Shown here: positions 20,609 through 32,929 of the stretch, piece after piece
Numbering within the stretch: the stretch's first letter is position 1
Layout of the letters: every line of letters starts with the position of its first letter
Source: Onthophagus taurus
Taxonomy: Eukaryota; Arthropoda; Insecta; Coleoptera; Scarabaeidae
Assembly: GCF_036711975.1 (NCBI RefSeq)
Contig: NC_091968.1
Location: 7,998,001-8,062,000, forward strand
Direction of reading: 5' to 3'
Length of the DNA: 64,000 nucleotides
Notes under the pieces: generated by a model
Databases searched by the model: none
The model's input: the letters and a program-made list of their open reading frames with translations, nothing else
Told to the model about the DNA's origin: nothing
Made by a program: the position numbers and the translations under genes

Positions 20609-22851
20609 ATGGATAGGAAGACGTTAGCGGCATTGATTTTGCTAGAAGAAGAAGAAGATGATGATATTAGGCTTTTGCTATCCATTCGTGAGGACACTAG
20701 CGAGTTATATAAATCTCGAAACCAAGAAGGGTATTTTGAAATACTTATAAGAAATCATCTCAATGCCGATGATGAAAAGTTTCGCAGTTTCTTCAGGCTA
20801 AATAAAGAGCAATTTAATTTTGTGTTGAATCTCGTTCATGCAGATTTGAAGAAACAATCCACAAATTGTGTGAAAAACCCAATTTCTCCTGAGGAAAAGT
20901 TAGCGTTGACCTTAAGGTAAGGATGTTTTCTTTGTAAAAAAATACAGATGTTTAAAAAAAAACCAACAATTTTATCAAAAATGCACGTTTAATTAACAAA
21001 AGCAATATATAAGTTTATTTCATGTTGTAATAGTCGTTTGAATAGGGTGTCATAAACGTAGTGGGCGTATGATCATCAGGTGTACTTGTATTATGGGAAG
21101 TATTGAGGGAAAATGTTGGAGTTGGTGCCTGTGGTTGGTGGGGTTGTGTCTGTGTATGTGGAATATTTATTATTGGGGAAGATGCTTGTAAATTAGTCAC
21201 TAGTGTTAGGATTTGTAACTTTGCTTGCGATATTAAATTGGGAGGTAGCTTTTTTACCATTAGAGCGATGCTTCTCATGAATAAATCCACTTCATCTTCT
21301 TCCTTTTGGTGCGTTAATTGTGATAGAACGTGAAGACGATGTTTAGACCGTTCTTCCAATTCGTGTAATAATTTCGCTTTTGCGTTGCTAGGTGTTGAAC
21401 TGCTGCAAGTTGGCGTGTTTGAACGGCTTCTATCGTCCATGTTTGTTCTTTTTAGTATTTTCGGATTTGGCTGATTTAAATGTATGGAATCTGGTGATCC
21501 TACGTCGTCTTCAATTATTCTTGATTGCGATTCCGAATCAGTTTGAACATCTTCATCGCCGCTATCCTGAGTATTCTGAGATGATTCGGTGTTTTGCTGT
21601 ACATTACAATTTTGAATGCGGCTACAATAATAAATAAATAAGAAAACTTAAAAAAACATAACTCAAAAGAGATAGTATACCTTCGTTCAGATTTGAGAAG
21701 TTCCAAAAATGTTAGCTGTTCGTATAAATGCCATTTTGATGGTCTTGTTGATGCTGCCGAACCAGTTCCTTGCTTTTGTTTTCTTTTTTGTTTTAAGTAG
21801 TTATCGCGAATATTTTTCCATCGCAATTTACAATCCTCGGCTGGAAAAATAAAATAAGAATAGGTACATAATATAAAAACATGAAATTGTATCGTATCGT
21901 ATCGAATGATGTTTTGATGTTCTTTTTTTTAGGTTTTTAGCTACAGGTGAAACATTTAAATCCCTTTCATTTGCCTTTCGTATCTCATCCAGCTACATTT
22001 CAATTGTTGTCCGAGAAACATTAGAAGTGCTATGTCTGCGTTTAGTTCCTATATTTCTACCACCACAAAATGAAATAGATATGAAGGAAAAAGCACAGGA
22101 ATTTTGGAATAAGTGGAATTTTCCTAACTGCGTCGCAGGAGTTGATGGCAAACATATTCGAGTTTTTTGTCCCAGAAAAAGCGGATCGCTATTCTTCAAT
22201 TACAAGGATTATTTCTCAATAGTATTGCTTGCTATGGTAGATGCAAATTGCAAATTTTTATTTGTGGATGTTGGTGCCTATGGAAAAGAAGGAGATAGTA
22301 CCATTTTTTCAACTTCTGAAATGGGCAAACAAGTGTACTCTGGAAAATTATTTCCAAAAGACGAAATGCTTCCCAATTCGAACAAAAAGTTGCCGTATGT
22401 TGTAGTTGGCGATGAAGCGTTTAGATTACACAGACATTTAATGAAACCATACAGCAAATTATCTGCTAAATCGGATAGGAGGAAAACTATTTACAACTAT
22501 CGATTATGCAGAGCTCGACGAGTCACTGAAAACGCATTTGGTCTTTTAAGCCAAATTTTTCGCATTTACTACACACCAATAGCTATAAATCCAGAATCGT
22601 GTGATAAGTTGATCATGGTAACTTGTTGTTTGCACAATCTGTTAAGAGATGCATTTTTGGAGAAAGGCAATCGACCCTTTTACGAATATGATCCAAATGT
22701 ACAGATCCCGAACAATGTGACTCCATTAGCAGGAGCAGGTGGCTTTGCAAGTGCAAATGGTTTGGAAGTAAGGGAAATGTTCACCCAGTTTTTTAATGAG
22801 GATGGGGCACTCCATTGGCAGAATGATCGTGTTTTTAGAGTGTCCAGTTAA
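20609..22851 (+). CDS. Harbinger-2 transposase (DDE_Tnp_4)
   Basis: Exons 20609-20916 and 21933-22851 join across a GTAAGG...TTTTAG intron (1,016 bp) into 408 codons. The junction gives LTLR-FLATGETFKSLSFAFR. Catalytic motifs are GVDGKHIRVF, VDVGAYGKEGDSTIF, VVGDEAFRLHRHLMKPY and RVTENAFGLLSQIF, ending with a HNLLRDAF block. I start at MDRKTLAALI rather than the further upstream Met, because the acidic N-terminus then matches other copies. Two exons of the MADF gene lie inside its intron on the opposite strand. Confidence 0.88.
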
Positions 22852-23229
22852 TTTCTGTATGCTATTATACAGTGAGCGCAAAACTATTGGAATAAATTCA
22901 CTTAAAATTCTTTTGTTTTTGAAAACATATTCGGACCCGCTAATTTTTATTTTTAGTTGCGCATTTTCTAAACTAATTTTTATTTATACAGGGTGCCCCA
23001 GAAATATAAATAGTTTAATATAAATAATTTAATATAATGTACTTAGCTAGCACAAATATATACATGCATACTTACATTTCTTCAATAACACTACACCAAT
23101 CTTATTCCACGCATTTTCCCGAATCTGGTGATCCTTAAAGTCCTTATTTGCATGGTCGTAAATGCAAGGATATTCACGTACTTGTTCAATTAATAATTCG
23201 TCATCATCATGAGAAAATTTTTGCGACAT
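21015..23229 (-). CDS. Harbinger-2 MADF-BESS protein
   Basis: Three exons (23229-23076, 21840-21681, 21621-21015) with GT-AG borders add up to exactly 306 codons plus stop. The MADF domain spans exons 1 and 2: LLIEQVREYPCIYDHANKDF, NAWNKIGVVL, then CKLRWKNIRDNYLKQKR. The third exon is acidic and Ser/Thr-rich, then has a BESS motif (DLFMRSIALMVKKLPPNLI) and a Pro/Thr-rich end. MADF binds DNA and BESS mediates protein contacts, so this is the likely partner of the transposase. Transposase exon 2 lies inside its first intron. Confidence 0.87.
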
Positions 23230-23891
23230 TTTTAATCTAAATACGAACTCTGCATGCAAATATAACCTCTCAAATATAAAGTCACGGTTGGCGTTCGCGT
23301 CTCGACATGTTTTTGAGCAGTCGGGACGCAGCCGTCGACGGCTGGCCGCTGAGCCGTCGGGACGCGCCGCGTCAACGAAATCAATTCCATTGTATGCATT
23401 GTATTAGTGCTTGACTGCCGGACGTCGCGGCGGGCCGCGAACGCTGGACGTCGCAACGAAATTCCACCTTTAGGTGCCAGACCTCCGGCTCCGGCCGTAC
23501 CAGAGGTAGGCTTACGTTATACGCTTAAAGTCGGTGAAAAAAAAATTTTCTCGCTATAATTCGAATGGTATCTTATTTTTATGATGATAAAGCTTCGTTT
23601 AAGCAAAAAAAAAAAAACGATTTTTTGAAAATTCTACTGTGGCCTAACCCCTTAAGAGGACATTTGAGAAATTATATATGTGAATTATAATTTAAATCAA
23701 TTTTTTTTTCAAATAGATATGTTCAATTATTATATCTATTGTTACATTGTTTCATTTTTTCAGCAAAAATGTTCTATTTTTAAACCCTATGTTTGTGACG
23801 TACACATTAAACAGTTTCTATGGTTATGACGCACAATTTTTTGCAATGCTATGGATATGACGAACACTTTTTCAATCACAATGGATATGCC

Positions 23892-24322
23892 GTATACAGC
23901 GTGTCCCGTATCTTCCGCATCAGAGCATTATACGGTTGTAGAATACATTATTCTGAAGCGATCTTTCTAATAAAATTTTTTCGAAATGTTTATAATAACC
24001 GCACGGGAACTGTTTAACGGCGACCAATAACGGACGACTTTGATTCATCGAAAAAGTTTATTTCTCTTTCCATGACGAATCTATTGGTGAGTACACGTGG
24101 GAAACGAGTTATCATCGGCGTAGCGAACCGGCCGAGGGTGGCACCGATTACCTGAGTCTGCTTTGCGATCTGCTGATTGGACGAAAAACAGTTCCTTTAA
24201 ACAGTTCCCGTGCGGTTATTATAAACATTTCGAAAAAATTTTATTAGAAAGATCGCTTCAGAATAATGTATCCTACAACCGTATAATGCTCTGATGCGGA
24301 AGATACGGGACACGCTGTATAC
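23892..24322. repeat. Fold-back element with near-identical 125-bp arms
   Basis: The left arm (23892-24016) and right arm (about 24198-24322) are inverted copies with about one difference, starting TACAGCGTGTCCCGTATC. About 180 bp of non-repeated DNA lies between. A TA borders each end, which suggests a mariner-type MITE. The 23656-23891 stretch before it shows nothing recognisable. Confidence 0.85.
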
Positions 24323-24408
24323 TCGCATGCGACGGAAACCGGCTGCCACTGTGGTGTGCACAATCGGTTCAGGCGCGTGCTACTTAAGAGGTTAAAAAAA
24401 TATTCTCA

Positions 24409-25284
24409 TTAGCTTTGTTCGTTGGGACTGCACTACTCTGCACGACATGGCACTAGTATGACGGCATGGTGCAATGAAGTGTAAGTAAGTGCAATGTCAT
24501 GTCAACTTAGTGCAGGTCAGAAAAGTGTATAAACCGTGGTCGCAACGAACAGATTTTTATAAAAAAAAAGTGTATAATATTTGAAATGGACGAACTGGAG
24601 ATTATCAGCGAAATACTCGTGGAAAATGAAATTATTATTATATTATTATTATTTTTTATTTTTTCAATTATTAGCGAAATATATTTTCTACACCAACTAC
24701 TAACCCTTATAAGTTCTTTCAAAAGTACTACTTAACGTATAAAGAAATCACATGCTAAATTGCACCAAAATCGATAAGCAGTACTTGCAAAAAATAAAAT
24801 TTGGGGTGGTGAGGGTAGTAATCCCAGCCACCCCTAAATGAGAAAACACAATTAATATTTTTAAATGTACTATAAGTGTATTTAATGAAGCCAAAATCGA
24901 CAGGGTAATTTTCAAATTATTCCAAAAAAGTAGGGGTAGTTTTCTACTGCCTCTACTGGGATTGAATATACTGTGTTCTCTAATACAACAAATATTAATT
25001 ATTATAAGGTTTTATTTCTTAATATTTAATATTAATTATTACAAAACACGCTTTCAAATATTCCGCCATTTTAGTTACACTGAATTACACTGCACTTATT
25101 GAACTTAATCGAAAGCAGGTGCAACAAAATCTGCAGTAACTTACACCCGCTGCACGAAATTGCACTGCGCATGGCCCAACGAACAGTATGAGTGCAACTG
25201 CACTAAACTACACTATCCCCAACGAACACACAACATTTGCACTAAACTGTTTAGTGCAAGTAGTGCAGTCCCAACGAACAAAGC
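24409..25284. mobile_element. Non-autonomous element with 8-bp direct repeats
   Basis: The ends share GCTTTGTTCGTTGGGACTGC as inverted repeats, and TATTCTCA flanks at 24401-24408 and 25285-25292. A 3-bp ATT duplication with slightly different ends is also possible, as for Harbinger. Subterminal GTGCA/TGCAC motifs repeat inside. There is no long reading frame. It lies just before the piggyBac relic. Confidence 0.65.
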
Positions 25285-25345
25285 TATTCTCAACTCACGT
25301 TATTGACAGTAAACTTTGATCATATTATTTTAAAATAATTAGTGT

Positions 25346-26915
25346 ATGGAAGAGCACGAAGATCAGTTTATTCAAGAAGTTTTTACAGACATTTTGTCGG
25401 ATGCTGAAGCATATACTGATAGTGACGACAGTAGTGAATCAGGTTTTGTTTTGCCCAGAGAAGGAATGTAGTTCTACCAATACCGGAGTCGGACTCAAGT
25501 GATTTTTCAGATGATGAGTTGCCAGCCACCATATGGAGTAAAATAGATCATCCTCGCAATTTGGAGCAATTTTTAGGAGATCCAGGAGTAAAAATATTTC
25601 CAAACTGCAACGACAGCGTAAACGAAGTTTTAAACTTATTCATTGATGATGAATTTTATGACATGATTGTTACCGAAACAAACAGATATCATACGCAAAA
25701 CATTGATAAATTCAAAAACCAAAAACGTACAAAGAAATGGATTAACGTCAATATTCAGGAAATAAAACAATTTTTTGGACTAAATATACTTATGGGACAA
25801 GTGAAAAAAAATAAAATAAATGTTTATTGGAGTACAGATCCGACAATTGAAACACCAATATTTGGTAAAACTATGCCGAGAAACAGATTTCGTCAAATTA
25901 TACAGTCGGTTCACTTTTCAAATAATGAAGAAAATATATTGTATAAAAGAGTTGCACAGTAATACATGGTGTAGTGGAAGACCAATTCACTGTAATTGAA
26001 CTCCACCATGAGATTGCCTTTAAAAGTTAATTTTGTATTTTTTATATTATAATCTTTTTTCTTTATTTGCGATTTTTTGTACTTTTTCTTTTTGTATTTA
26101 TTTATTTTTGTGAGGCAATAAAGCGATTATTATTATTATTATTATTATTATTAAATAACCCAGACAGATTATATAAAGTTAAACCAGCATTAGATTATTT
26201 TAAAAATAAATTTCAAACTGTATACTCTCCTAAACAACAGTTATCACTGGATGAGCCTATGTTGCCGTACAGGGGAAGGTTATATTTTAAAGTTTACAAT
26301 CCTGCAAAAATCAATAAATACGGTATATTGATTAGAATGGTTTGCGAAGCAGAGTCTGGCTATATTTGCAATTTCCAAATATATACAGGTAGTGGTCAAA
26401 AATTGAACGATACTATAACTGATCTACTCACTAAACATGAAAGTTTGTGGCATCATGTTTATCTCGATAATTATTACAACAATGTTAATTTAGCGGAAAT
26501 ATTGTTGCAAAAAGTAATTAGAATTTGTGGAACTATAAGGGCAAATAGAGGTTTGCCAATGCAACCTACGAAGCTTCGCTTGAAAACCGGAGACTCAATT
26601 TCTTCGTAGGAATGAAATACTTCTCCAGGTGTGGATGGATAAGAGAGAGGTACGAATGATATCCTCTATTCACAATGCGACAATGATCGATACGGAAAAA
26701 ATAAACAAAAAAACAGGTCTGCCTATCCGAAAACCTGTATGTATAATTGCTTATAATAAATACATGAAAGGTGTTGATTGTGCAGGTCAATACCTTTCGT
26801 ATTATTCAGTTACTAGAAAATCCATAAAGTGGACAAAAAAAAGTGTTATGTTTTTCTTCAACTGCGCATTATTTAACGCATATCGCGTTTACAATATGTA
26901 TAATATTATATACAG
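25346..26915 (+). pseudogene. piggyBac transposase relic 1
   Basis: The acidic N-terminus starts at 25346 and shifts frame near 25470. The body reads WSKIDHPRNLEQFLG, then after a LINE insertion LSLDEPMLPYRGRLYFKVYNP (first Asp), VYLDNYYNNVNLAEILL (second Asp) and, after a frameshift near 26600, MKGVDCAGQYLSYYSV (third Asp). The C-terminal end fades near 26915. The motif order is that of DDE_Tnp_1_7. The breaks make it inactive. Confidence 0.85.
25943..26150 (+). mobile_element. LINE 3' tail inserted in piggyBac 1
   Basis: About 200 bp of non-coding sequence ends in GCAATAAAGCG and an ATT run, as does the LINE at 1536. It separates two parts of the piggyBac frame that would read EENI-NNPDRLYK without it, so it is a severely 5'-truncated LINE copy. 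Confidence 0.65.
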
Positions 26916-27534
26916 AGTTGTGAACTCGGTTGCCTACATTACGATTTATAACGTTTGCCGGACCTCGTGCTCGACTTGAGGTCAAGAACGAATTGCACAC
27001 AGAGTATACAGAGGCCGGACTCCGGCTAATAAATTGGCACTCCTATCTATCCTTGTTCAACTAATGAAAACTTCGTATGGTACTTTCTCTCTCACATAAA
27101 CTGAATCGATGTAGATGGCGCAATGGTCGCGTTACAGTAGTATTTAAAGAACCCAATAGATGGCACCATTTATTTCAAAATTTTTAAGTGGTAAACTCGT
27201 AGACTTTAAAGGAGGCAATAGATGGCGCCATGTATTTCAAGTCCGTAAATCTGTAAATCCCAGATGCGTCCAGTTGGTCCAGTTCTATCAAAACTTGCGT
27301 GACTTGCTTATTCAGCCATTTCAACATTTTTATTTACTTCATCAATCTTTTATCTGTGTCTTGTTTAATTATTGTGTAGTTTTGCCTGTTTAGCGTTTGA
27401 TTATTACATAGATTTGTTTAGTAGTTTATTTGTTTGTATAACTTAGTTTTCATTAGTTTATTTCCATATTTCGTTATCTTAGAATTAGTTAGTTTTTACG
27501 GCCTAGTAGAGTTTTATAGTAGAATTTAGTTATA

Positions 27535-28562
27535 ATGGATAGCAATTGCTACATTTGCGGACGTTCGGTAGAGGAAGTGGTTAAATTATTTTCTTTTCCA
27601 TTAAATATCAATAAGTAAATTTATAAATTTAAGTTAGATAGATTTTTTGTACTAAATGAAAATTTACTTTGATACTTTAGACAGCGATTATGGAATGAGT
27701 GTCTTGGTGTACCAGCAGAAAACACGTACTCTAGACGTATGAGAATTTGCAACAATCACTTTACAATGGAAAGCTTTATGTTGAATAAGACCCCCTTGAC
27801 CTTAAAAAGAGATGCAAAGCCTTTAAGAGTGATCATGAATGTAAATTCCAATTTCTTACTTCAATTGCTTCTATTTACTTTTAGAATGAAATTTACAGTT
27901 CTAATTACATTTTCTTTATTCAGGAAGCACACATTGTAACGAGTGAACCGCTTAGGCAGCCTGAACTGGAGCAAAATAATTTAACGGATTCTGTCATAGT
28001 AAGTTTTACTTTTATTTTCACTTTATCAATAACATTGATAGGATACCATATTATGTTGAGAGCTGTCAGAAACAAATATTAATTAATTTCTGTGCTGACT
28101 ATTGTTATTTTTGAACTTTTTAACATTATCACTTTTTACTCAACAAGGTTTTTTTACTTTGTAATGTATTTAATAATAATAATAATAATATATGTTTATT
28201 GATGATGCAACAAAAGTGCAACAAACCAAAAAAAAATATATACATATAAGTAAATACAATCATGAACACTATAAAATTATCAACAAAACCGCCGGATTTG
28301 TGTATAAAATAACACTTTATTTATTTATAGGAGTTAAATATAACAAAAGACGCTGCCATACCTTCCTCCGCTACAAATCCAACAACAGAGTCAGTATTTA
28401 AGAAGAGCCAGTTTAGTGCAACAATCAAAGAAAAATCACTGCGACGAATTTTAAAGAACAAAGAAAAACAGATCCGGAGACTTAAAAAGAATTATGAAAA
28501 TAAAACTACATTTCTGAGAGATATGTTAAGCACACCAGAATCTTTTACTCAGGTTTTTAAAG
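27535..28562 (+). CDS. THAP-finger protein, N-terminal exons of a P-like transposase
   Basis: Four exons fit GT-AG rules and stay in frame: 27535-27614, 27681-27840, 27924-27998 and 28331-28562. Exons 1 and 2 encode a THAP-type zinc finger: CYICGRSVEEVVKLFSFPL, LWNECLG, RICNNHF and a closing TPLTL...AKP. Exon 4 has a basic coiled coil (LRRILKNKEKQIRRLKKN), which follows the finger in P transposases. A donor (GTAATA) ends exon 4 but no further exon is found, so the product is probably truncated. Exons 1-2 are duplicated at 7.7-13.7 kb. It could be a domesticated gene, but its position inside an element with TSDs argues otherwise. Confidence 0.7.
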
Positions 28563-29072
28563 GTAATAGTATTTACTTTCCAATTATTTAATCACGAATT
28601 GAGGCAACATGTTTAAGTCTTAGTTGTGATCATAGTTAAAGTAATGTAATCGTGATTAATAATAATAATAACAATAAGATAAATGACGAACTAAGAACTT
28701 AAAATTATGACTAAGACTAATACATGTTACATGAATCTAACATAATACAAGCTGAGCTAAGTAAATGTGTTGTCAAATTTTAAACACAACATATTTAAAC
28801 AAAATGCAAGCAACTTTTCCACTGTAATTGTTTGTACAGATAAGAAAATTTCCTTCAGAATGCAGGTCAGGACGCTTCAGCTTTCAGACATTGCTGTTTA
28901 CTTAAATAAATAGTTTGTTATTTTTTATCAGTTGTCTTTTATAACTTATCATGTTTAATAAAATTGCTTTGTTTTAATTCTGGTCTTGGTCGCTTTGTTA
29001 ATTTATTCTACTCGCTGAAATATTGTTCCTTTTCTCTTTGTTTTAATTCTCGTCTTGGTCGCTATGTTATAC

Positions 29073-29345
29073 ATAATTTATTCTGTTCGCTGAAATATTG
29101 TTATAATTGATACGAACAGAAACAAATAAAAAGAAATATTACAGTTTATATCAATTCTATGTTATAATTTATTCTGTTCGCTGAAATATTGTTCTAATTG
29201 ATACGAACAGAAACAAATAAAAAGAAATATTACAGTTTATATCAATTCTATGTTATAATTTATTCTGCTCGCTGAAATATTGTTCTAATTGATACGAACA
29301 GAAACAAATAAAAAGAAATATTACAGTTATATATTCCATACAGTT
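29073..29345 (+). repeat. Three-copy tandem repeat of 91 bp
   Basis: Units starting ATAATTTATTCTGTTCGCTG lie at 29073, 29164 and 29255, each with internal complements CGAACAG/CTGTTCG. Degenerate part-copies extend upstream to about 28925. It is part of the P-like element's non-coding interior. Confidence 0.8.
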
Positions 29346-29666
29346 ATATAAATAACATTTTATCATTAATTCTGTCTACTGCTCGTTTTTGCTGTAATAC
29401 TTTTAATTTTAGTCGCTTTGTAGAATTTTTTTATTCTGGCTGTCTTAAATCTGTTGTTTGCAATTGCAATTTGTATTCCTAAATTTGTCTAGAAATTTAT
29501 TTAACTTATGGTATGCTAGAGTTTTTCATGGGTTTTCCTCTAGCCTTGAAGCAAATTCTTTACCATTGTACAAAAACGCCCCCATGAGCATGAAAACGAT
29601 TAAATGTAAATATTTGTCTATAAATATACATAGATTTGTTCTTTTGAAGTTTGTATTTTTATTTAA

Positions 29667-31880
29667 CCCTTTGTGTCCCGACGGTACTTTAAAGTACCGG
29701 CAGTTTTAAGCACTGATTTTAAACTGTAGTCATCTATTCGGCTCATTTAGAGCTGTCGGTACTTTCTACTATACAAGAAGGAATCTGTATAAACAATAAC
29801 GCAATCCGCACTGTAGGGTTTTTCGGTATATTTATACTTATTCATCCAGATGTGAGGTTAGAAGTTTAGTGAAAAGTGGTGTTGCTGAATTTTGTTGTCC
29901 AAAAAGGCATCTCTTTGATAAATGGTTATTAGGTGTGATTTGTAAGTAGTTTCGTGTATTGTTTACGTATTGCAATTATAATTTTCAAACATTTTTTTGT
30001 TTTATCCCGAAAAAAGTTACATTTTGTAAAAAGTTACTAACATAAAAGTACCGTCAGAATAATAACAGGTACAATATTGAGATTGACGTAAAAATGAGCC
30101 AAGCGAATACAGATACGTTTTGGTACTTGAACAAAGCTTTGACTGATGAAGAACTTTTGGTTGAGGTTGAAAAAGTTTGTGTGAATTACAAAATATCCCG
30201 TTTGATAATTCTGAACAGACAGACATAGAAGATGAAGAAGATGACATTGTTAGTGAGACACCTTTGCTGGAAGATGAACATGAAGAAGAAAATAGTGAAC
30301 AACTAACTAATCAAAATGAGGAAAGTGACACTGAAGTAGTAGAAATACGTGGCAAAAGGCCCAAGAAGAAGAACAAGGCAGAAATTGATAGAAAATTGAC
30401 AAAACGGAAAAAACAGGTTATTGATACGATTATCCAGAAGGAATAATTGGTGATACTTTTGCAACTTGCAATAATCAAACAGATTATTTTCTAACACTGA
30501 TGGATAACTATGTAAAAGATATTACCTTTCAAAGTCATTTGTACGCCACCCAAAGGAATAAAACGCTAAACTTGAAAGAAGAAAAGTTGCTGTGTTTTTT
30601 TGGCATAAATTTCTTAATGAGTTATCATAGTTAGCCAAGCTATAAACATTTCTGAAGTAATGCTGAAGGGTTGGGTGTACTACTTGCCATACGACCAATG
30701 ACCCGTAACAGGTTTCAGAGGATTTTATCATATCTGGATGTCAACGATAACAGCATTATTCCTACGAACAATACGGATAAACTACACAAGATCCGTCCGT
30801 ATCTTCAAACACTTAACGGTCAGTTATCCAGTTATCATCATGGAACTAAGCAGTTGGCTATGGATGAATCCATGATAATCTTCAAAGGGAGGTCAAGTAT
30901 GAAACAATTCAATGCCATGAAGCCCATAAAAAGGGGTTATAAGCTCTGGTGCTTAGCAGATAAGAAAGGGTACATAAAGAAATTTGATGTGTATCAGGGA
31001 AAATCTCCTGAAAATGAAGAAGAATTATGGATTAGGTGAAAGGATTGTCCTGATTTATTTCGATAACTTTTTTACAAGTATCCGTCTTTTGGAAAAACTG
31101 AAAATTAAGAAAACCTTAGCTTGTGGATCAATAAGGTCTCACAAAAATTGTGCACCAAAAAATTTGATAGATGATAAACGAATGAAAAGAGGATATATAT
31201 GATTACCGGATCTCAAATTTAGATATAAGTTATTACAAATGAAAGGACAATAAGTACGTGAAATTTTGCTCTAATTTTCATGGAACAGAAGAGACCACCG
31301 TAAAAAGGAAGGAAAAGAATGGAACGAAAATTGATGTGCGCTGTCCTTCAGTCGTTGATGATTACAATAAAAACATGGGTTCGGTAGATCATGCCGATCA
31401 ACTTTGACTAGTGTATGCAATCGAACGCCGTACCAAGAAGTGGTGGCACGGGCTTTTCTTGCTGCGTCCATGAAAATGTCAGTTACCCAAAAGACGAACG
31501 TACGGCTATTCTGTTACTGACGGCGTAAAACTTGGGAACCGTGGTACGCAATGGATTACTTTTGGAAAAGAAAGAGGAAGGTGTGAAAATTGTTCTGCCA
31601 AAGCTATATTGAGTTCAGACTATATAAGTGTTACTTATTTTCTAACGTAATAAAAAATGTATTATTTTCATATTAGCAATAAAAGTTTTTGTATACTGCA
31701 ACATCACTAAAATATATTTCAATGCCTGACAGTACTTTCAAATACCATTATCCCCCTGGAATGGGGGGATTGTCATATTTTGCTAAAATTGATTCCAAAG
31801 GCCTTTACTGAATGTATTTTGATAGCGTTTTAATTCTGTCACAAAGTTTCAAAATTTTTGTCTTCTTGGGACACAAAGGG
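29667..31880 (+). mobile_element. piggyBac element 2
   Basis: The ends are CCCTTTGTGTCCC and its complement, with TTAA on both sides (29663-29666, 31881-31884), the piggyBac target. An ACTTT(A/C)AA(A/G)TACC subterminal motif occurs at both ends. The transposase gene inside is broken. Confidence 0.88.
30094..31655 (+). pseudogene. piggyBac transposase relic 2 (PGBD4-like)
   Basis: Starting at 30094, a short frame shifts near 30180 to an acidic segment with a KRPKKKNK basic stretch. The catalytic region reads QLAMDESMIIFKGRSSMKQF (first Asp), after a shift VLIYFDNFFTSIRLLEKL (second Asp), and later NMGSVDHADQL (third Asp), ending with a Trp-rich stretch. Three or more frameshifts and stops make it inactive. 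It is clearly diverged from piggyBac relic 1. Confidence 0.85.
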
Positions 31881-32483
31881 TTAATAACATTTTATTAGTT
31901 TTTTTTTTTTAATATCAAGTTCAAAAAATCACTGTTTTTATCTTAAAACTTGTTCAAGTTTTGAGATGAAAATTTTTGATATTTTGGAACTTGTTATTAA
32001 AAAAAATTTTAAAGAGTAATGAGATTTATATTCAAACGAGCATTCAAATTCCCGCTCGTATTTATCGATCCACTACACTACCGCCATCAACATCGATTCA
32101 ATTTATGTGAGAGAGAAAATACCATACGAAGTTTTGATTAGTTAAACAAGGATAGATAGGAGTGCCACTTTTATTAGCCGGAGTCCGGCCTCTGTATACT
32201 CTGTGGAATTGCAGTCGCTTACCAGACTCTGACCAGTTCACGTCGCAATCAAAAATTAAGTTAGATTTTATACATAAGTTTTTTAAGTACATTAAATAAA
32301 ACGTTAAAATTCATCAAAAAGTGATTCATTCCATTTCAAACAAAATAAAGTAAGAAAATTGAATCAACACAATATGCTTAATGTAAAATAAATTACATAT
32401 GATGAACAGTATCTAGTCGGTGCAGCGAAAGAACTAATTAAAATTGATGAAACTATTGCATCTGAAGAGGAGGATCATTGAGT

Positions 32484-32847
32484 CCTTCAACTTGATAAAT
32501 CAATCATAAAATTATCGAAAAATTTATTTTTGCATACATATTTTTTTATATGAAATAAAGAAATTATTTGCCTAAACAGTTGTAGTTCGGGCAGGAAATA
32601 CCCAGGTTTACAGAGGAAGGGATAAGCATTTAATATTAAATAAAAATAGGAAAATATTTTTTTGTAAAAAGTAGTATTATTCATCTTCAATTTTCTTTTT
32701 AAAAATTTCCATATCTTACTTTTTCAAAAAGTTGTGATTTTTTTAGTAACTTACTCTTATTAACTGAATTTCTTCATTTCTATAAAAAAATATGTATGCA
32801 AAAATAAATTTTTCGATAATTTTATGATTGATTTATCAAGTTGAAGG
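32484..32847. repeat. MITE with about 84-bp inverted ends
   Basis: The ar CCTTCAACTTGATAAATC at 32484 is repeated inverted up to 32847, with near-complete identity over about 84 bp. About 190 bp of A/T-rich DNA lies between. I see no clear target duplication. The 32214-32483 stretch before it holds nothing recognisable. Confidence 0.8.
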
Positions 32848-32929
32848 TTTCGAACATTATCATGAATTGTTTATAAAATTTTTTGAGTGCATTAACAGGA
32901 TGAAAAAACGGTCGGACCCGAAACACCCA

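Larger units (their letters stand above)
20450..23469 (+). mobile_element. Harbinger-2, complete
   Basis: The inverted ends begin AGGTGGAATTTCGTTGCGAC and match for about 50 bp; TTA is duplicated at 20447-20449 and 23470-23472. It sits in the 5' flank of the Kolobok gene. It encodes a transposase and a three-exon MADF-BESS gene in the same interlocked layout as Harbinger-1, but with unrelated ends, so it is a separate family. Confidence 0.9.
15130..23651 (-). mobile_element. Kolobok element with two nested Harbingers
   Basis: The ends are GGGGTTAGGCCACAGTAG and its complement, each bordered by TTAA (15126-15129 and 23652-23655), which is the Kolobok target duplication. Without the two Harbingers it would be about 2.9 kb. 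From 15148 to 15734 and from 23473 to 23633 I see only A/T-rich subterminal DNA. The target was the Harbinger remnant at 14-15 kb. Confidence 0.85.
26998..32205 (+). mobile_element. P-like element with THAP gene, hosting a piggyBac
   Basis: The inverted ends begin CACAGAGTATACAGAGGCCG and match for about 115 bp; GAATTGCA is duplicated at 26990-26997 and 32206-32213. An 8-bp duplication plus a THAP-finger gene fits the P superfamily. No P catalytic core is visible after the fourth exon. From 28563 to 29072 and 29346 to 29666 I see only A/T-rich DNA. Confidence 0.75.

Noticed and set aside
27535..28562. THAP gene as a host regulator
   Set aside because: It lies between transposon ends with an exact 8-bp duplication and lacks a complete 3' end.
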